From Apium graveolens (lineage: Eukaryota; Streptophyta; Magnoliopsida; Apiales; Apiaceae), in NCBI RefSeq assembly GCF_009905375.1, contig NC_133653.1, positions 87,657,004 through 87,721,003 on the forward strand: DNA of 64,000 bases, given 5' to 3'. Both the position numbers and the translations under genes were made by a program. Below, piece after piece: positions 46,501 to 59,323 of the stretch (its first letter is position 1; each line of letters opens with the position of its first letter). The notes beneath the pieces are model-generated. The model was not told where the DNA came from. It did no database searches and saw only the letters and a program-made list of their open reading frames with translations.

Positions 46501-48080
46501 GATGTCACAACAGAATCTGAAAGAATTGGCAAGTGAGCCAACAAATCATCTAAAAGATGATGCTCACTTGCACTAGATTTTGGCTTCCCCAACAGAGTTA
46601 AAGAAGGGGAATCAGGAATTGAAGTGTTTATCATATCCACTTCCAGAGAGTTTGTTGGTGAGTATGGTGTTTCAGATGCTTCTATTATTAGAGATTTTGG
46701 CTGTGACTCCACATTTATTGGAGCCACATCAAACTGAATTTGAGAAAATACAGGGACTGTGTCTTTAGCACCAGTTTGCACTGTGTGTGTGCCCTGTGCA
46801 TCCCCAGTGGTTTTGGATTTCTTCTTTCTTGTGTAAGTTTGGGGTGAGTTTGTGTCCCTAACCCTTTTGGTCTGTGCTCTTGGCTGAGAGCTTTGTTCAA
46901 TAACTGCATCCTTTTGGGAGGATGTAGCTAGAAGTGAGCTTTTATCCTTTTTAAGCACTGCAGTTTGTTGGAAAACTGCAGTGTGGCTAGGTTGGGATTC
47001 ACTCAACTCTCCAACCTTATTCTTGGGGTTTCTTTGATGTTCACCCCTTCCCTCACCTAACTTACCCTCCTTCACACTCCCCTCTTTGGCTTTGGTGGAT
47101 TTTTCAACTGGTACCTTTTGAGAGATACCAGAGGGGGTTTTCTTTGATTTGGATTTAGAAATTGCAGTTATTTTGGCAGCTTTGGTAGGCAACTATTTGG
47201 TCATTATCACAGTTGCCATAGCTACTCCTGAACTCAAAGAAATAGAGGAGGTTGGAATAGTTATAGGAATAGATGAACTTACCTCAATTACCTGAGGTGT
47301 CTGCATTACAGGATAATAGAACATTGGCACATCCCTGTGATGGTTGGCTCAGTTCAAGTCTGCAATGAGTCTTCTCTCTTGAACCCAACAAGCCAGTTTG
47401 TTGTTTGGGTTCTAAAGCACAATTTCTTGACATAGATGGTTAGCCAATAACATGAAAAATCTAGCATAATACACATTCTTTCCTCTTTTAGCTAACTCAC
47501 CTAGTTTAAAACCTAACTCAATCAAGACAAGGTCACTGAAATTGTAAAATTTATCTGTGACTAGCATGTATAGCATGTTAAGCATGGAAATGTTTACAGA
47601 ATCAAAATTACTGATTTTTCCAGAGAAAACCTTAGTAACTACATCATACAAGAAACTCCACTCCTTCCTACGACCCATTCTTCTAATATCACTTAGTTTA
47701 GAAGTAGGAAGTGCATAATGCATGGAATTAAGCATATTGATAAGATCAGTGTTAGTGTGTGGTGAAGTCACATTATTATCAGGAATTTTGAAACATGCTT
47801 TTATCACATCACTATTGATACAAAATTCGTTACCTTTGATGGTTAGAGTGATGGTCTTGTCAGTAGAGTTGTAGATTGCAGTGGTCCACATCTCTTCAAC
47901 AACTTCACAGAAAATTGTGGGTGATTCCAGCATGGCGTAATTTAACTTGCAGTTCTTCACAAAGTCCATCATCTTGTGATAGTCTTCTGATTGTTGAATA
48001 CCCTTATTGACCAAAGCAGTGAAGTTGTTCTTCTCATAAATGAACCCAGTTTGAGACATAATCTTTACTACAGGTGCCAT
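43516..48080 (-). pseudogene. E3 extra ORF downstream of pol, broken in the middle
   Basis: Runs from ATG at 48080 (MAPVVKIMSQTGF) to 43516, about 1,520 codons. Open pieces are 47412-48080 (222 codons, ended by TAG), 46134-47192 (352) and 43516-46014 (832), with stops near 47350-47412 and 47193 and stops plus a frameshift near 46015-46140. The last piece contains an acidic stretch, a coiled-coil region (about 45280-45520), Lys-rich segments and a conserved C-terminal block (LYLDELDEVRGIDAYRNLPE, about 44000-44040). A motif cluster (about 46310-46430) lies where E1 has its own at 3390-3504. Function unknown; placement matches the envelope-like ORF of Sireviruses. Confidence 0.75.
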
Positions 48081-48599
48081 TGTTAGAGAAAGAAAGCTTG
48101 AAGAGAAAGAGAATATTTGCTTGAGAGAGAATGAAATTAAAAGCAGTTGAATTTGAGAATAATAAAAGAAAATAATTGGAATGAAATAAGCTTTTATACT
48201 ATCTCAAAAACAACGGATAAAAATACTAAAGAAGAGTAAATTAACCAATAGAAATTGCCTAAAATAGCCGTTTAAAAATAAACTGTAAAAATTCCACCCA
48301 TTATCCGTCGTGTAATGCTAACAAACTGTAAGTATACTCGATGGATAATGTTCAGGAAATTAACGGCTGAGATTTAGACAATTCGACGGATGAGGATAAA
48401 CTGTTATCCGTCGAGTTTTAAAAGATTCCAGAAAGGTAATTGATTTTTATTGGCAAATAGTATATCGATGGATGACTAAACTCGATGGATAAGGGTCATC
48501 CGTCGAGATGCAAATTTTGACTTAGCCAAAATTTCATCCAAGACTTAAAATCAGCTAAATTTCTGGCTACTTTTCAACTTGCAAAATAACTCAGATAAA
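48081..48599 (-). repeat. E3 pol/extra-ORF spacer with motif copies
   Basis: Non-coding leader between pol and the extra ORF, with CCGTCG-type motif copies near 48301, 48339, 48383, 48405, 48466, 48481 and 48498, several decayed at CpG sites (CGATGG for CGACGG). Confidence 0.75.
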
Positions 48600-51500
48600 T
48601 TAAGAGTAATTAAGCATACCTAACTCACTTACCTACCTTGAAAAGGTGGATTCATCCAATGGCTTGGTAAAGATATCTGCAAGTTGCTTCTCACTTGGAA
48701 CAAAATGTAATTCCACAGTACCATTCATCACATGTTCCCTTATGAAATGGTACTTGATGTCTATGTGCTTTGTCCTTGAATGTTGCACTGGATTTTCAGT
48801 GATGGCAATTGCACTTGTGTTATCACAGAAAATAGGAATCCTTTCAACTTGCAAACCATAGTCTAGCAATTGATTTTTCATCCATAAAATATGTGCACAT
48901 CAACTGCCCACAGCAATATATTCAGCTTCAGCTGTAGAAGTAGAAACTGAATTTTGCTTTTTACTGAACCAGGACACAAGCTTATTTCCTAGAAATTGAC
49001 AGGTTCCTGTTGTGCTCTTTCTGTCAATTCTACAACCTGCATAATCTGCATCTGAATAACCAGTTAGATCAAAACCAGAATCTCTAGGGTACCAAATGCC
49101 AAGTTTTGGTGTTCCCTTGAGATATCTGAAAATTCTCTTAATAGCTATCAAGTGAGATTCTCTAGGATCAACCTGAAATCTAGCACACAAACATGTAGCA
49201 AACATTATATCTAGCCTACTAGTTATTAAGTATAGAAGTGAGCCAACCATGCCTCTATAACTTGAAATATCCACAGACTTTTCAGTAGTGTTTAATTCAA
49301 GCTTAGTTGCAGTGGTCATGGGAGTTTTTGCAGATGTGCAATCCATTAGATCAAACTTTTTTAAAAGATCAAAAATATATTTAGTTTGACTAATGAATAT
49401 TCCATCACTAACTTGCTTAACTTGTAAACCAAGAAAGTAAGTTAGTTCTCCCATCATACTCATCTCATACTTACTTTGCATCAATTTGGCAAACTTTTTA
49501 CAAAGTTTCTCATCTGTAGAGCCAAAAATAATATCATCTACATAAATTTGAACAAGTATACTAGAGCCATTAACATTTCTGAAAAATAAAGTTTTATCTA
49601 CAGTACCTCTAGTGAAGTGATTTTCCAAAAGGAACTTTGATAAAGTGTCATACCAGGATCTAGGTGCTTCCTTCAGTCCATAAAGTGCTTTCAGAAGATA
49701 ATAGACATATTTTGGAAAATTTGGATCTTCAAAGCCAGGAGGTTGACTGACATATACTTCTTCCTCCAAATCTCCATTCAGAAAGGCACTTTTGACATCC
49801 ATTTGATAGACCCTGAAATTGGCATGGGCTGCATAGGCTAAGAAGATTCTGATGGCTTCAAGTCTTGTAACAGGAGCAAATGTTTCATCAAAATCTATTC
49901 CTTCTTATTGGCAATAGCCTTTAGCAACCAATCTAGCTTTGTTCCTGACTACTATGCCATTTTCATCCATCTTGTTTCTGAATACCCACTTGGTGTCTAT
50001 TGGATTCTTTTCTTTAGGCTTGGGTACCAGCTTCCATACTTTATTCCTTTCAAATTGGTTTAGCTCCTCCTGCATAGCTAAAATCCAATCAGGATCTAAC
50101 AAAGCTTCTTCTACCTTCTTTGGTTCTTCCTTTGACAGAAAGCTGATGTATAGACATTCTTCCTGAGTTGCTCTCCTTGTCTGAACTCTAGAAGAAACAT
50201 CACCAATAATAAGTTCAAAGGGGTGATCTTTTGTCCATTTCCTTTGTTGAGGTAGATTAGCTCTAGATGAAGAGACCTCAAGATTGTCTTGATGTGTGAC
50301 TGAGTTTTGATTGCTAGAAACTCCCCTGAGTTTGTGGATCTTTGATTTGAGAAAGGGGTACTTTCTATAGGTGATCTACCTTGACTTCCTGCTCCTTTTG
50401 ATAACCCGACGGATGGTGAATTTTGAGTACTGACGGATGAGGCAGGTTGTCTTCCGACGGATAACACAGATTGCCTCCCGACGGATGAAGCATTATGCAA
50501 CTCGACAGATGTAGAGTTTTGTGCTTCATTGGTAGTGGATTTATCTGCATTATTTTTAGACACTGTTTCTTGATCACTTTCATCATCACTTTCATCACTA
50601 GCCATCTCCACATTGTCAAATTTGAGGCTCTCATGATAATCTCCATCTTTTAGTCCTTCAATCTTTTTATCATCAAACACAACATGTATAGATTCCACAA
50701 CAATGTTGGTTCTTAGATTGTAGACTCTATATGCTTTACCAATAGCATATCCAACAAAAATTCCTTCATCTGCTTTAGCATCAAACTTCCCATTTTGATC
50801 AGTTTGATTTCTCAGAATATAGCATTTACAGCCAAAGACATGAAGAAATTTTAGAGTTGGCTTCTTGTTCTTGAACAATTAATAAGGAGTCATGCATCTT
50901 GCTTGATTAATCAGAGAAATGTTCTGAGTGTAGCATGCAGTATTTACAGCTTCAGCCCAGAAATATGTTGGTAATTTTGATTCTTCAAGCATTGTCCTTG
51001 CAGCTTCAATAAGTGATATGTTCTTCCTTTCCACTATTCCATTCTGTTGTAGAGTCCTTGCTGCTGAAAACTCATGCAAGATCCCATTTTCTTCACAAAA
51101 TGCTCTCATGACATAGTTCTTGAACTCAGTTCCATTGTCACTCCTGATTCTTCTAACTTTGAAATCAGGATGATTGTTAACTTGCCTTATGTGATTGATG
51201 ATGATTTCACTAGCCTCATCTTTAGACTTTAGGAAATATGTCCAAGAGAACTTTGAGAAATCATCTATAATTACTAGGCAAAATCTCTTCCTTGAGATTG
51301 ACAATACATTGACTGGTCCAAACAGATCCATGTGAAGCAGTTGCAAAGGCTCTTCAATTGCTGAATCAAGTTTCTTCCTGAATGATGCTTTAATCTGCTT
51401 CCCTTTTTGGCAGGCATCACACAGTCCATCCTTTGTAAACTCCACCAGAGGAATGCCTCTTACTAGCTCTTTCTTTACCAGCTCATTCATGGTCTTGAAG

Positions 51501-51946
51501 TTCAAATGGGATAGCTTCTTGTGCCATAGCCAACTTTCATCCTGACTTGCTTTACTGAGAAGATAAGTTACAGATTCTGCTTTAGTTAAGTTGAAATCAG
51601 CTAGGTACACATTTCCTCTTCTCACACCAGTGAGAACCACTTTGTTGCTTTTATTATTAGTCACAACACAGGCTTCTTTGTTGAAGGTTACTGAATAGCC
51701 TTTGTCACAAAGCTGGCTGATACTCAACAGATTGTGTTTCAGACCATCCACTAAGGCAACCTCCTTTATGATGACATTGTCCTTTGAAATCAAGCCATAT
51801 CCCACAGTATAACCCTTGCTCTCATCTCCAAAAGTAATACTTGGGTCAGCTCTCTCCTTAAACTCTGTGAGCAGGGTAGAATCACCAGTCATGTGTCTTG
51901 AACAACCACTATCCAAGTACCAAAGATTCCTTCTGTTTCCCTGCAC
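48600..51946 (-). pseudogene. pol: E3 pol, broken
   Basis: Protease (DSGCSRHMTGD, near 51912), integrase (zinc-binding region near 51400-51520, core with [16 protein letters not shown]), motif linker (50407-50510), RT (YVDDIIFG near 49530-49550) and RNase H ([16 protein letters not shown] near 49030-49050). Stops: TAA at 50879, TAA near 49905, TGA near 48900, TAG near 48633; a frameshift lies near 50326. Several are single transitions of CAA or TTG codons. Confidence 0.93.
50407..50510 (-). repeat. E3 pol linker: 24-bp coding repeats with the 9-bp motif
   Basis: CGACGGAT-type cores start at 50407, 50431 (TGACGGAT), 50455, 50479 and 50503 (CGACAGAT): five copies exactly 24 bp apart. Confidence 0.92.
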
Positions 51947-51960
51947 ACATCAAAATCAAA

Positions 51961-54358
51961 TCAAGTTGATTTTGGTACCCAAGTTTCCTTGGGTCCTGCC
52001 TTGTTAGCTTTCTTCTTCTGTTTCTTAGGTCTTAACTTATTTGACTTAGGAATTTCAGATTCTTCCTTAGTCATTTGGGTTGGGCCTTTGAAACCATTTA
52101 ATGCAACAGAATTATCATGCATATTATGGCTAACAGGAAATGGCATGCTTGGTGTAAACATGTTATTCCAGTAAGGCATGCTAAATGGCATTTGAGGCAT
52201 ACTGTATGCAGCATAATATGGATTAGGTGCAAATGGCATATTAGCAAACTGTGTATTCATATTCTGTGTAGGCATAGCATTAACAGGCATGGGAGGCATG
52301 GCATTCATGTTGAAAAATTGAGACTGAACAGACATGGGAGTAGGCATGGCAGATTTGCAATTAACAGACAAATGATTTACACTACCACACTTGACACATT
52401 TTTCTAGGAGCATATTTATCAGGTGTGTAGTTATTGTGTTTGTTAATCCCTAATTTACCATTCCTATTGTTTTTCCTTTTAGTCTCTGTTTATACCTCAA
52501 TTTTCTCAAGTCTGTCACTTAACTATTTGACAGTCATGTGACCAACATTAGCCTTTTTCCCTTTCTTAGCTTGACTTGACTCTCCTGAAACAAAGTACTT
52601 GGAAACAGACCCATACTTCTCATTTAGCTTGATTAGTTTGGCTTTACTAATGGGCTTGCTCACAGCCGACGGATGAGGATTTTCATCTTTCGACGGATAA
52701 CACTTTTTGTTATCTGATGGATAATCCTCATCATCCGTCGAGTCTATATCTGTCAGCAAACCATCTACCAAATTAGGTTCTAGTTTCTCTTAATTCTTTT
52801 TCCAGGCTTCATCACAAAAAGACTCAATTCCTTGAACTTTGGTGATTTGAGCATGGACATCCCTGGATGTTTTCCATGCTTTAATCACCTCTTGTTCACG
52901 CTCGAGCTGCTTCTTTAAAATCTCTTCCCTTTTCAAGGACTCAGTTAATTCCTCCTTGGTAATCTTACACTCAATTTTTAGTTTCTCAAACTCAACAAAC
53001 TGAGACTCAAGCACATGATTCCTCTCACTTAAAAACAAGTTGTTTTCTTTGATTTTAGCATTTTCTTTAGTGAGAGACTTAAGTGTAACACGCAAATGGT
53101 ACAATTCTGTAGACATGTCATTTATGGCATCATTGCACTCAGCTTTAGATAAATGTGCAAGATTTATAGTGATTACCTGATTGCTTGAGGAACTTGTCTC
53201 TGTTTCATCAGACTTGGCCATTAGGGCTAGATTGACATAGCTGACATCTTCATCTTCATCCAAACCATCTGCTGCCCAGTCATTCTCTTGTGTAATAAAA
53301 GCCCTTTCCTTTTGTTTGAGTAGATCAAAGTATTTTTGCTTATAATCCACAGACTCAAACCTTTTCTTACTGGAATCTGACTTTCTACACTCCTTTGCAA
53401 AATGCTCTGCCAAGCCATATTTGAAACATTTGAATTTTGACTTATCCACCATGTTTCTATTTGGCTTGGCTGCTCCAAAGTTCTTCTTGAACTTGAGCTT
53501 GGAAAATCTCCTGGAAAGAAATGCTAGGTGCTCATCAATATCCTCCATGTCATCTTGGCTCAATGAATCTTCATTTTCTGCTGCAAGCCCCTTGCCCTTA
53601 CTCTCACAGACCTTTAAAGTTGATTCTACAGCTTCCATCTTCACTTCCTTCTCCTTTTCCAAATCAGCGACTAGTGCAATGGATCCTCCTTTCTTCTTTC
53701 CACTCTCCATCCTTTCATCCTGCTCTATCTCAAGCTCATAGGTCTTCAGGATGCCATACAGTCTCTCCAAAGTAAACTCTTTATAATCTTGAGAGTTTCT
53801 TAATGAGACTGTCATTGGTTTCCATTCCTTTGGAAGAGATCTAAGGAATTTCATATTAGAGTCTTTAGTCTGATAGACTCTTCCATGCAACTTAAGAGTA
53901 TTTAGTAGTTTTTGGAATCTACTAAAAATGTCAGTGAGTGACTCACTTTCCTCATTGTGAAAATGCTCATATTGCTGAATCAAGAGCTGCATCTTGTTTT
54001 CTCTAACTTGCTCAGTGCCATCACAAATTATCTGTATTGTATCCCAAACTTCCTTGGCAGTTTTGCGGTTGATAATGTTATCAAACATGTCTGCATCAAC
54101 TCCATTGAACAGAATGTTCATGGCCTTTTTATCCTTCCTGACTTGTTCAATGTCAGGATCAGACCATTCGTGCCTTGGCTTTGGAACAGATGGCTCGTTT
54201 CATATTGCAGCTCTTATTGGAATGTGAGGGCCTCTTTCTATGCAGTCCACATAGGCCTCATCTTGAGAAAGCATATGAAGATGCATCTTTACCTACCAAT
54301 GATGGTAATTATCTTTATCTAGAAAAGGAATCTTGGCTCCAATGTCTTTCTTGTTCAT
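51961..54358 (-). pseudogene. gag: E3 gag, broken
   Basis: From ATG at 54358 (MNKKDIGAKIP) to WVPKST-TGA at 51961. Stops lie near 54295 and 54200, at about 52790 and near 52520 and 52495; a frameshift lies near 52405. Longest open piece 52790-54121 (443 codons). The first zinc knuckle has its second Cys changed to Tyr (CFKYGLAEHFAKEC), which would disable metal binding; the second (CVKCGSVNHLSVNC) is kept. The motif linker lies at 52666-52741. Confidence 0.9.
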
Positions 54359-54405
54359 CTTGCTGAATTGTTTTGATCTTTAAACTCTTTGTAGATTAAG
54401 AGCTT

Positions 54406-54417
54406 ACTCTGATACCA
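54406..54417 (-). promoter_or_regulatory. E3 primer-binding site (tRNA-iMet)
   Basis: The minus strand reads TGGTATCAGAGT, one mismatch to the usual iMet site, two bases from the LTR. Confidence 0.88.
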
Positions 54418-54419
54418 AT

Positions 54420-55398
54420 TGTTAGTCCCTTAACAATATAGCAAGAATTACAGAAGGGGGGTTGAATGGAATTCTTGAACCTTTTTCTCGAAATAAAAAT
54501 GTTCAACTCGAATATAGATATAAGTGTTTTGATTAGCACAATGCGGAATAGAAACTTAATTGAATCAAAACATAAGTAATTAAAAACAAGAGTCTTTAAA
54601 AACTTTCTGGTAGATTTAAACAATTCCACCAAAGATATATATTATATATATCGAGAGGACTCTGTGTGCAGGAATGCTCACAGCTGCTTACAAATTGAAT
54701 TGCTGAGAATACAGGAAATGCTAATAATTCTGCTTACAAAGATTTCTCTGTTTTTGTGTTTCTCAGCTCACCTTTTCTATTTGCTATATTCTTGGTTTAT
54801 ATATCACCAAAATTACAAAGTCAAAAAGACTGAACAAATATAAAAACTATCAGTCTTAAGCTTTGCTGCTTTTCGTCCTCTATTACCTGGTTAATGGGCT
54901 TCCACAGTAGATTTGTATACATCTCGACGGCTGTGCTCAGCTTTTACTGTTCAACTGCTGTTTGAATTCTTTATTAGTTGAGTACATGATCATCCGGAGG
55001 GTTGTTGATCATCCGTCGGGTTGTTGATCATCCGTCGGTTGCTTTGTAGGTTATCCGTCGGGTAGCAATCAAGCATATAACTTCACTTAACTTATACAGA
55101 ATTACAAGACATCATTTATGTACAATTAATCAACCTATTCTGCATATCTAGTTAAATTCAACATGACTTATATGCCACTACAGATTCTATACAAAGGTGC
55201 ATACATAACTGTGCTACAGACTTATTATTACATAAGCTACTCACTCGATGGATAATAAGTTAACATCCGTCGGGACTATAATGAGTTATCCGTCGGGACT
55301 ATAATTCTTATCCATCGAGTGCTACATTATTTCACTAAGTAAAATCCACTTAGATGTTTTGTTTATGAAATCATCAAGTACACAACATATGCACAACA
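54420..55398 (-). repeat. E3 5' LTR (979 bp)
   Basis: Matches 42395-43327 apart from scattered changes and about 46 extra bases near 54690-54740, where TGCTTACAAA occurs on both sides of the extra segment. Followed by the TSD GTGGC. Confidence 0.94.
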
Positions 55399-55403
55399 GT
55401 GGC

Positions 55404-55714
55404 GTATAACGAAGTCAGTCTGTTTCTTTACTTATCTCTCTATTTATCTCTATCTCTCTTTCTTTTTCTTTCTCTTTATCTTTCTCTCTATATTCTTTCT
55501 CTCGGTCAGTGAAAGTGATTCTATTGAGGAAATGGTCAAAAGGTAGGTGGAAGGAACAATAGTGCAGAGTGAAGCTAACGTGATAACTGTGTGGTATAAG
55601 AAATTGCAGTGTTATTGGAAATTTACATATGCAAGATTGGGAAGTTGGTAACAAGACCCATAGTACTTTCTTTTGCTGATTCGGAGGACGGAATCCTTAT
55701 AAGGGGGGGTAGAT
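55404..55714 (+). other. E4 internal region, right part, with polypurine tract
   Basis: Contains a pyrimidine-rich TCTCTATT stretch (55430-55505) and the polypurine tract AAGGGGGGGTAGAT (55701-55714). Its context is like the 3' end of gypsy elements, but no coding motif is left. Confidence 0.75.
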
Positions 55715-58700
55715 TGTAATATCCCATATTTTCAGATATTATTATTATTATTTAAAATTGTTTATGTGAATTTTATGTGAATTTTAGTGAATTATCTGGT
55801 AATTGGAGTTGATGTTTTGGATGTTTATATGTTGAGTATTCTAATTTTTATATGTCCAGAATAAAGTATAGATAATGATGATATTTTTCTGGTAATTTTT
55901 GGACTGTTATATGATTTTATAATAATTTATGGATTTATTAATTATTTTCTGAATAATTACAAAACTATTTTGTAAAGCCGGGAATCGTCCAACTTCAACC
56001 GTTTTTGTATTTTTACAACCCGAAACTCTTCGAAAAACTCCTTCCTAACCTAATCCGGATATTCTGAGCATTTTTCGTGTTTTAACTTTTTCGATCCGGA
56101 TTACAATTTGACCCGAACGCGTCCCGGCGGAAAATTTTCGATACGATAATCATTTCGGTAAATCAATAAAACCCGTATTCTCGAGAGACGGGATATTTTT
56201 ACATTGTTTTCTCATAAGGTGTTTTATAAGAAGCCCGGTTTTGATAATTATCCAAATCTGATACTAAATTGTATCGTTTCTATAGTTACTTAGCGGTTAA
56301 GTAATCTATTTTCGGATCCGATATGATCCAATATGATACTGGTTATGTGTTTTCGGGATTTTCTATTAATTTAGGAATCGTCTCCATTTTTCAAAATCTA
56401 ACGGACCGGGACCCCACCGGGACGTCAAAGCCCACAAAATTCATGTTTTTATTTTTACAAAATCAATCGTATTTCAAATACCCAGTATTTTTGCATTTTT
56501 GAATTATTCGCAATTTTAGGGAAATTTTGATATAAATGTTGTATGTTATTGCTTTTAAAATTATTCCCCGTAATTATTATTTTGGGGTTGATCGGAGAAC
56601 CACCGGCGCCGGGAAGGGTCGCCGGATTCTGGGTTCATTCCCCAGTTTCCGGTAGGGTTCTTACCCGACCTCGTTCGTTCTTGTTTGACCCGTTTTATTT
56701 CTTACCCGACACGATTTTAATTCTTAAACCCCCAATTCCAAATTCAATATTCTCTTTTTGATTTTCCTTTTTTCAAAAATAATTCAAAATTCTTTTCTTA
56801 ATTTCAAAAATCAGTTATTTTAATTTCAAAAATCATTTACTTATTATTTATAATTCTATAAATTATTTTCTTAATTATTTTAAATTCCAAAAACTATTTC
56901 TTTTATTATTTTCAAAAATCTATATTTGTTTTAATTATTTATAATTTATTTTAATTAATTATTTATAGATTTAATTAATTGGTTAATTCATTTAATGAAT
57001 TAATTTTATTGATAAATAGTTAAATAAAATACAATTATTTATAATTAATTCAAATAAATCCTAAAATTTGTTTTTAAGATTTTAAAAATTAATTTTTGGT
57101 ATTTAAAAATCAATTAATATTATTATTATTTGATTTAATTCTATTTAATTCTTATTTTATTCGTAATAAATAAACCGTTTGTCCGTTTAATACGGAACGA
57201 ACGCGTATAGACTCAGAAAAATATTCCGCTTTCAATAGAAATACTTTTGAGACCTAATTTCTTTTGTATTGAAAGTTCGTTTGATTTGCGAGTCATTTTG
57301 AGTCGGTATCAGATCGATAAATATTGTTATTGACTCGATTTTAGTTTTAAACATATGAGTCGAACCTTTTGACGAACCGAGTAATGTGTTATATAAATTA
57401 TGTGATATGTGAATTATGTGCTTACGTGCAATATGAATTACGTGTGTAAGTGAGTCAAGAGTCATGTATTTGACGGTTATAACTATGTGTGGGCTATCGT
57501 ATGGGTAGACAATAGGGTTTTGACGCGCAGTTCGTCGAGTAATTTTCATTTAGACGATTAAAATGATATTTTCTAATTATAGATACGAGTCTTTCAAGAC
57601 GATCAGGACCAGATGGAATGGATGAAGACTAAAGTTGAATAGTATGGAATATTGGGTTGCAACACTGCATGAGCAGCATGCCAATGGATTAGTAGAATAA
57701 AGACGGTGATGTTTCAAGACAGAATGTCAGAATATATGCATCTTTGCGAGTGTGACTAACTGCTAAATCCCAAAGGCAAGTATCCCTATCATCACTTATT
57801 GTTCAAGTGATATTAATTTTTGAATCCTGTTATGCAAGTATTGCTTTCCCTATTTTCAGTTCAGAATTGATAAATGTTTTACATCTCGCTGAATTCAATG
57901 CTTACTATGCAAGAACTCTCTGCCATTCTATGTTCAGAATAGTTAAATATTTTTACTCATCAAATTACTGGATTTATAAATGTTTTGGATTTTGAGAAAG
58001 ATGATTTGGTTGCAAATATTCCAACCCAAGTAAATTAGGGAAATAAAATAATTTTGGGTGTCAATTATTATGACCCCTTTTCAATAAATGGTTTTAAGAT
58101 TGGATCAATGCGTAAGTGACCGGGGCGGACGGTCCAGCGGAGGGCTATTGCTAAGTGTCATATGAAATATTATGACATAATTTGTGCCACGGGCAGATAT
58201 ATTGCATTTTTATTTGAGTACTCGTGTTTTGGGGACATGTTTCTATGAATCATGACCTTGTGCTATCACACAGGCTGATTGACATGTGATAATACGTCCG
58301 TCGGTGAATGATCCCAATCTAAATTATTATATTGTTTTTGTTAATCATAGAATAAATGATTTATCAACTGTTTCTGTTTTGGATTAATGGTGAAATGCAG
58401 TTTTTATTCAGAATCTGATTTATGTTGATACTTACTTTATTGTTAAATATCAAAGGTGGTATTAGTATAGATGATTGATGCTGACTTCAGTATGGGATGT
58501 TGTGAGCATCAAAGTTCGTATTGATATCTAATTTAATATGACAACAAAATGAGTATTAATATCAAGAGTTTGGTTTTGAATAAAGTTTATGATTCAATCC
58601 ATAATCATTGCTTCTTTTTATTGTTGTTTACGATATTTCCGTAAACACGTTTTACGAGTTTTATTCTCGTCAAGATTCAAAGCATTGCTGAAGCATTTCG

Positions 58701-59323
58701 CTCGAAAATATCAAAAAGAGTTTTGAGTACAGTGAGAAACAATTATCCGATTATTTAATAAATTTTCTGTTTCAACATAAAATGATCTGCGCTATTGCAT
58801 ATGTCGGTTTTATATCAAAACGACCATTTATATATTACAATGATCTTGCTGAGCATTTCTTTCGCTCATACTTTCCTGTTTTCAAATTTAACCTCCAGTG
58901 AGGATTAATTAACTTGCGCTGTTTAGCCGCGTAATTCGAGGAAGCAAAGAACAAGTTTTTGGAAGGTGGTTGATCCAGGGTTTGCGGACTAGTGTAAGTT
59001 TTATTATGTAAAGTTATTCATATTATATTATATTTATGTATTGTATTTGGGCCTAATATACTTCTTTTCGAAGTTATACTAGCGGGTTAAGTTTTAAGAT
59101 TAGGAATTATTCAAAAGAGTTTTAAAAGAAAGTGAAAATTTATTTATGGAATTTGGATTTCTTGTTTCTAGAATTGTAACCTTAAAAGATCTTGGATTAG
59201 TTTGGGGTCATAGATGTTAAATATCTTCTGCTTGGCATTTGTTTGTTGATTAAACAGGTTATTTTGGATTGAGGTTTCATAGTAACGACCAAATCTTCTG
59301 ACCCCGGATTTGGGGGCATTACA
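55715..59323 (+). repeat. E4 3' LTR (3,609 bp)
   Basis: Matches 28740-32298 throughout. Small frames inside (56543-56761, 57232-57549, 57807-57995) are LTR sequence; the minus frame at 57232-57549 has a shorter counterpart at 30259-30519. Confidence 0.93.

Larger units (their letters stand above)
42395..55398 (-). mobile_element. E3: full-length Sirevirus-type copia element inside E4 (13.0 kb)
   Basis: LTRs at 42395-43327 and 54420-55398, TSD GTGGC at 42390-42394 and 55399-55403. Full plan on the minus strand: primer site, gag, pol, spacer, extra ORF, stem-loop, polypurine tract. LTRs are very similar apart from about 46 bp extra in the right copy. Gag and pol hold many stops; the C-terminal 832 codons of the extra ORF are open. 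Confidence 0.94.
28740..59323 (+). mobile_element. E4: large-LTR, non-coding Ty3/gypsy derivative (LARD-like), host of E2 and E3
   Basis: LTRs at 28740-32298 (3,559 bp) and 55715-59323 (3,609 bp) begin TGTAATATCCC and end in GCGTTACA or GCATTACA. The TSD is TCAAC at 28735-28739 and 59324-59328. A primer site follows the left LTR and a strong polypurine tract precedes the right one. With E2, E3 and their TSDs removed, the interior is about 1,262 bp with no gag or pol motif. The termini resemble Tekay/Del-type gypsy elements. It must have been moved by proteins of another element. Confidence 0.9.

Noticed and set aside
58295..58315. CGTCCGTCGG in the E4 LTR as another copy of the E2/E3 motif
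   Set aside because: Single occurrence; the matching place in the other E4 LTR (near 31265) reads CGTCCACCAG, so it is coincidental.
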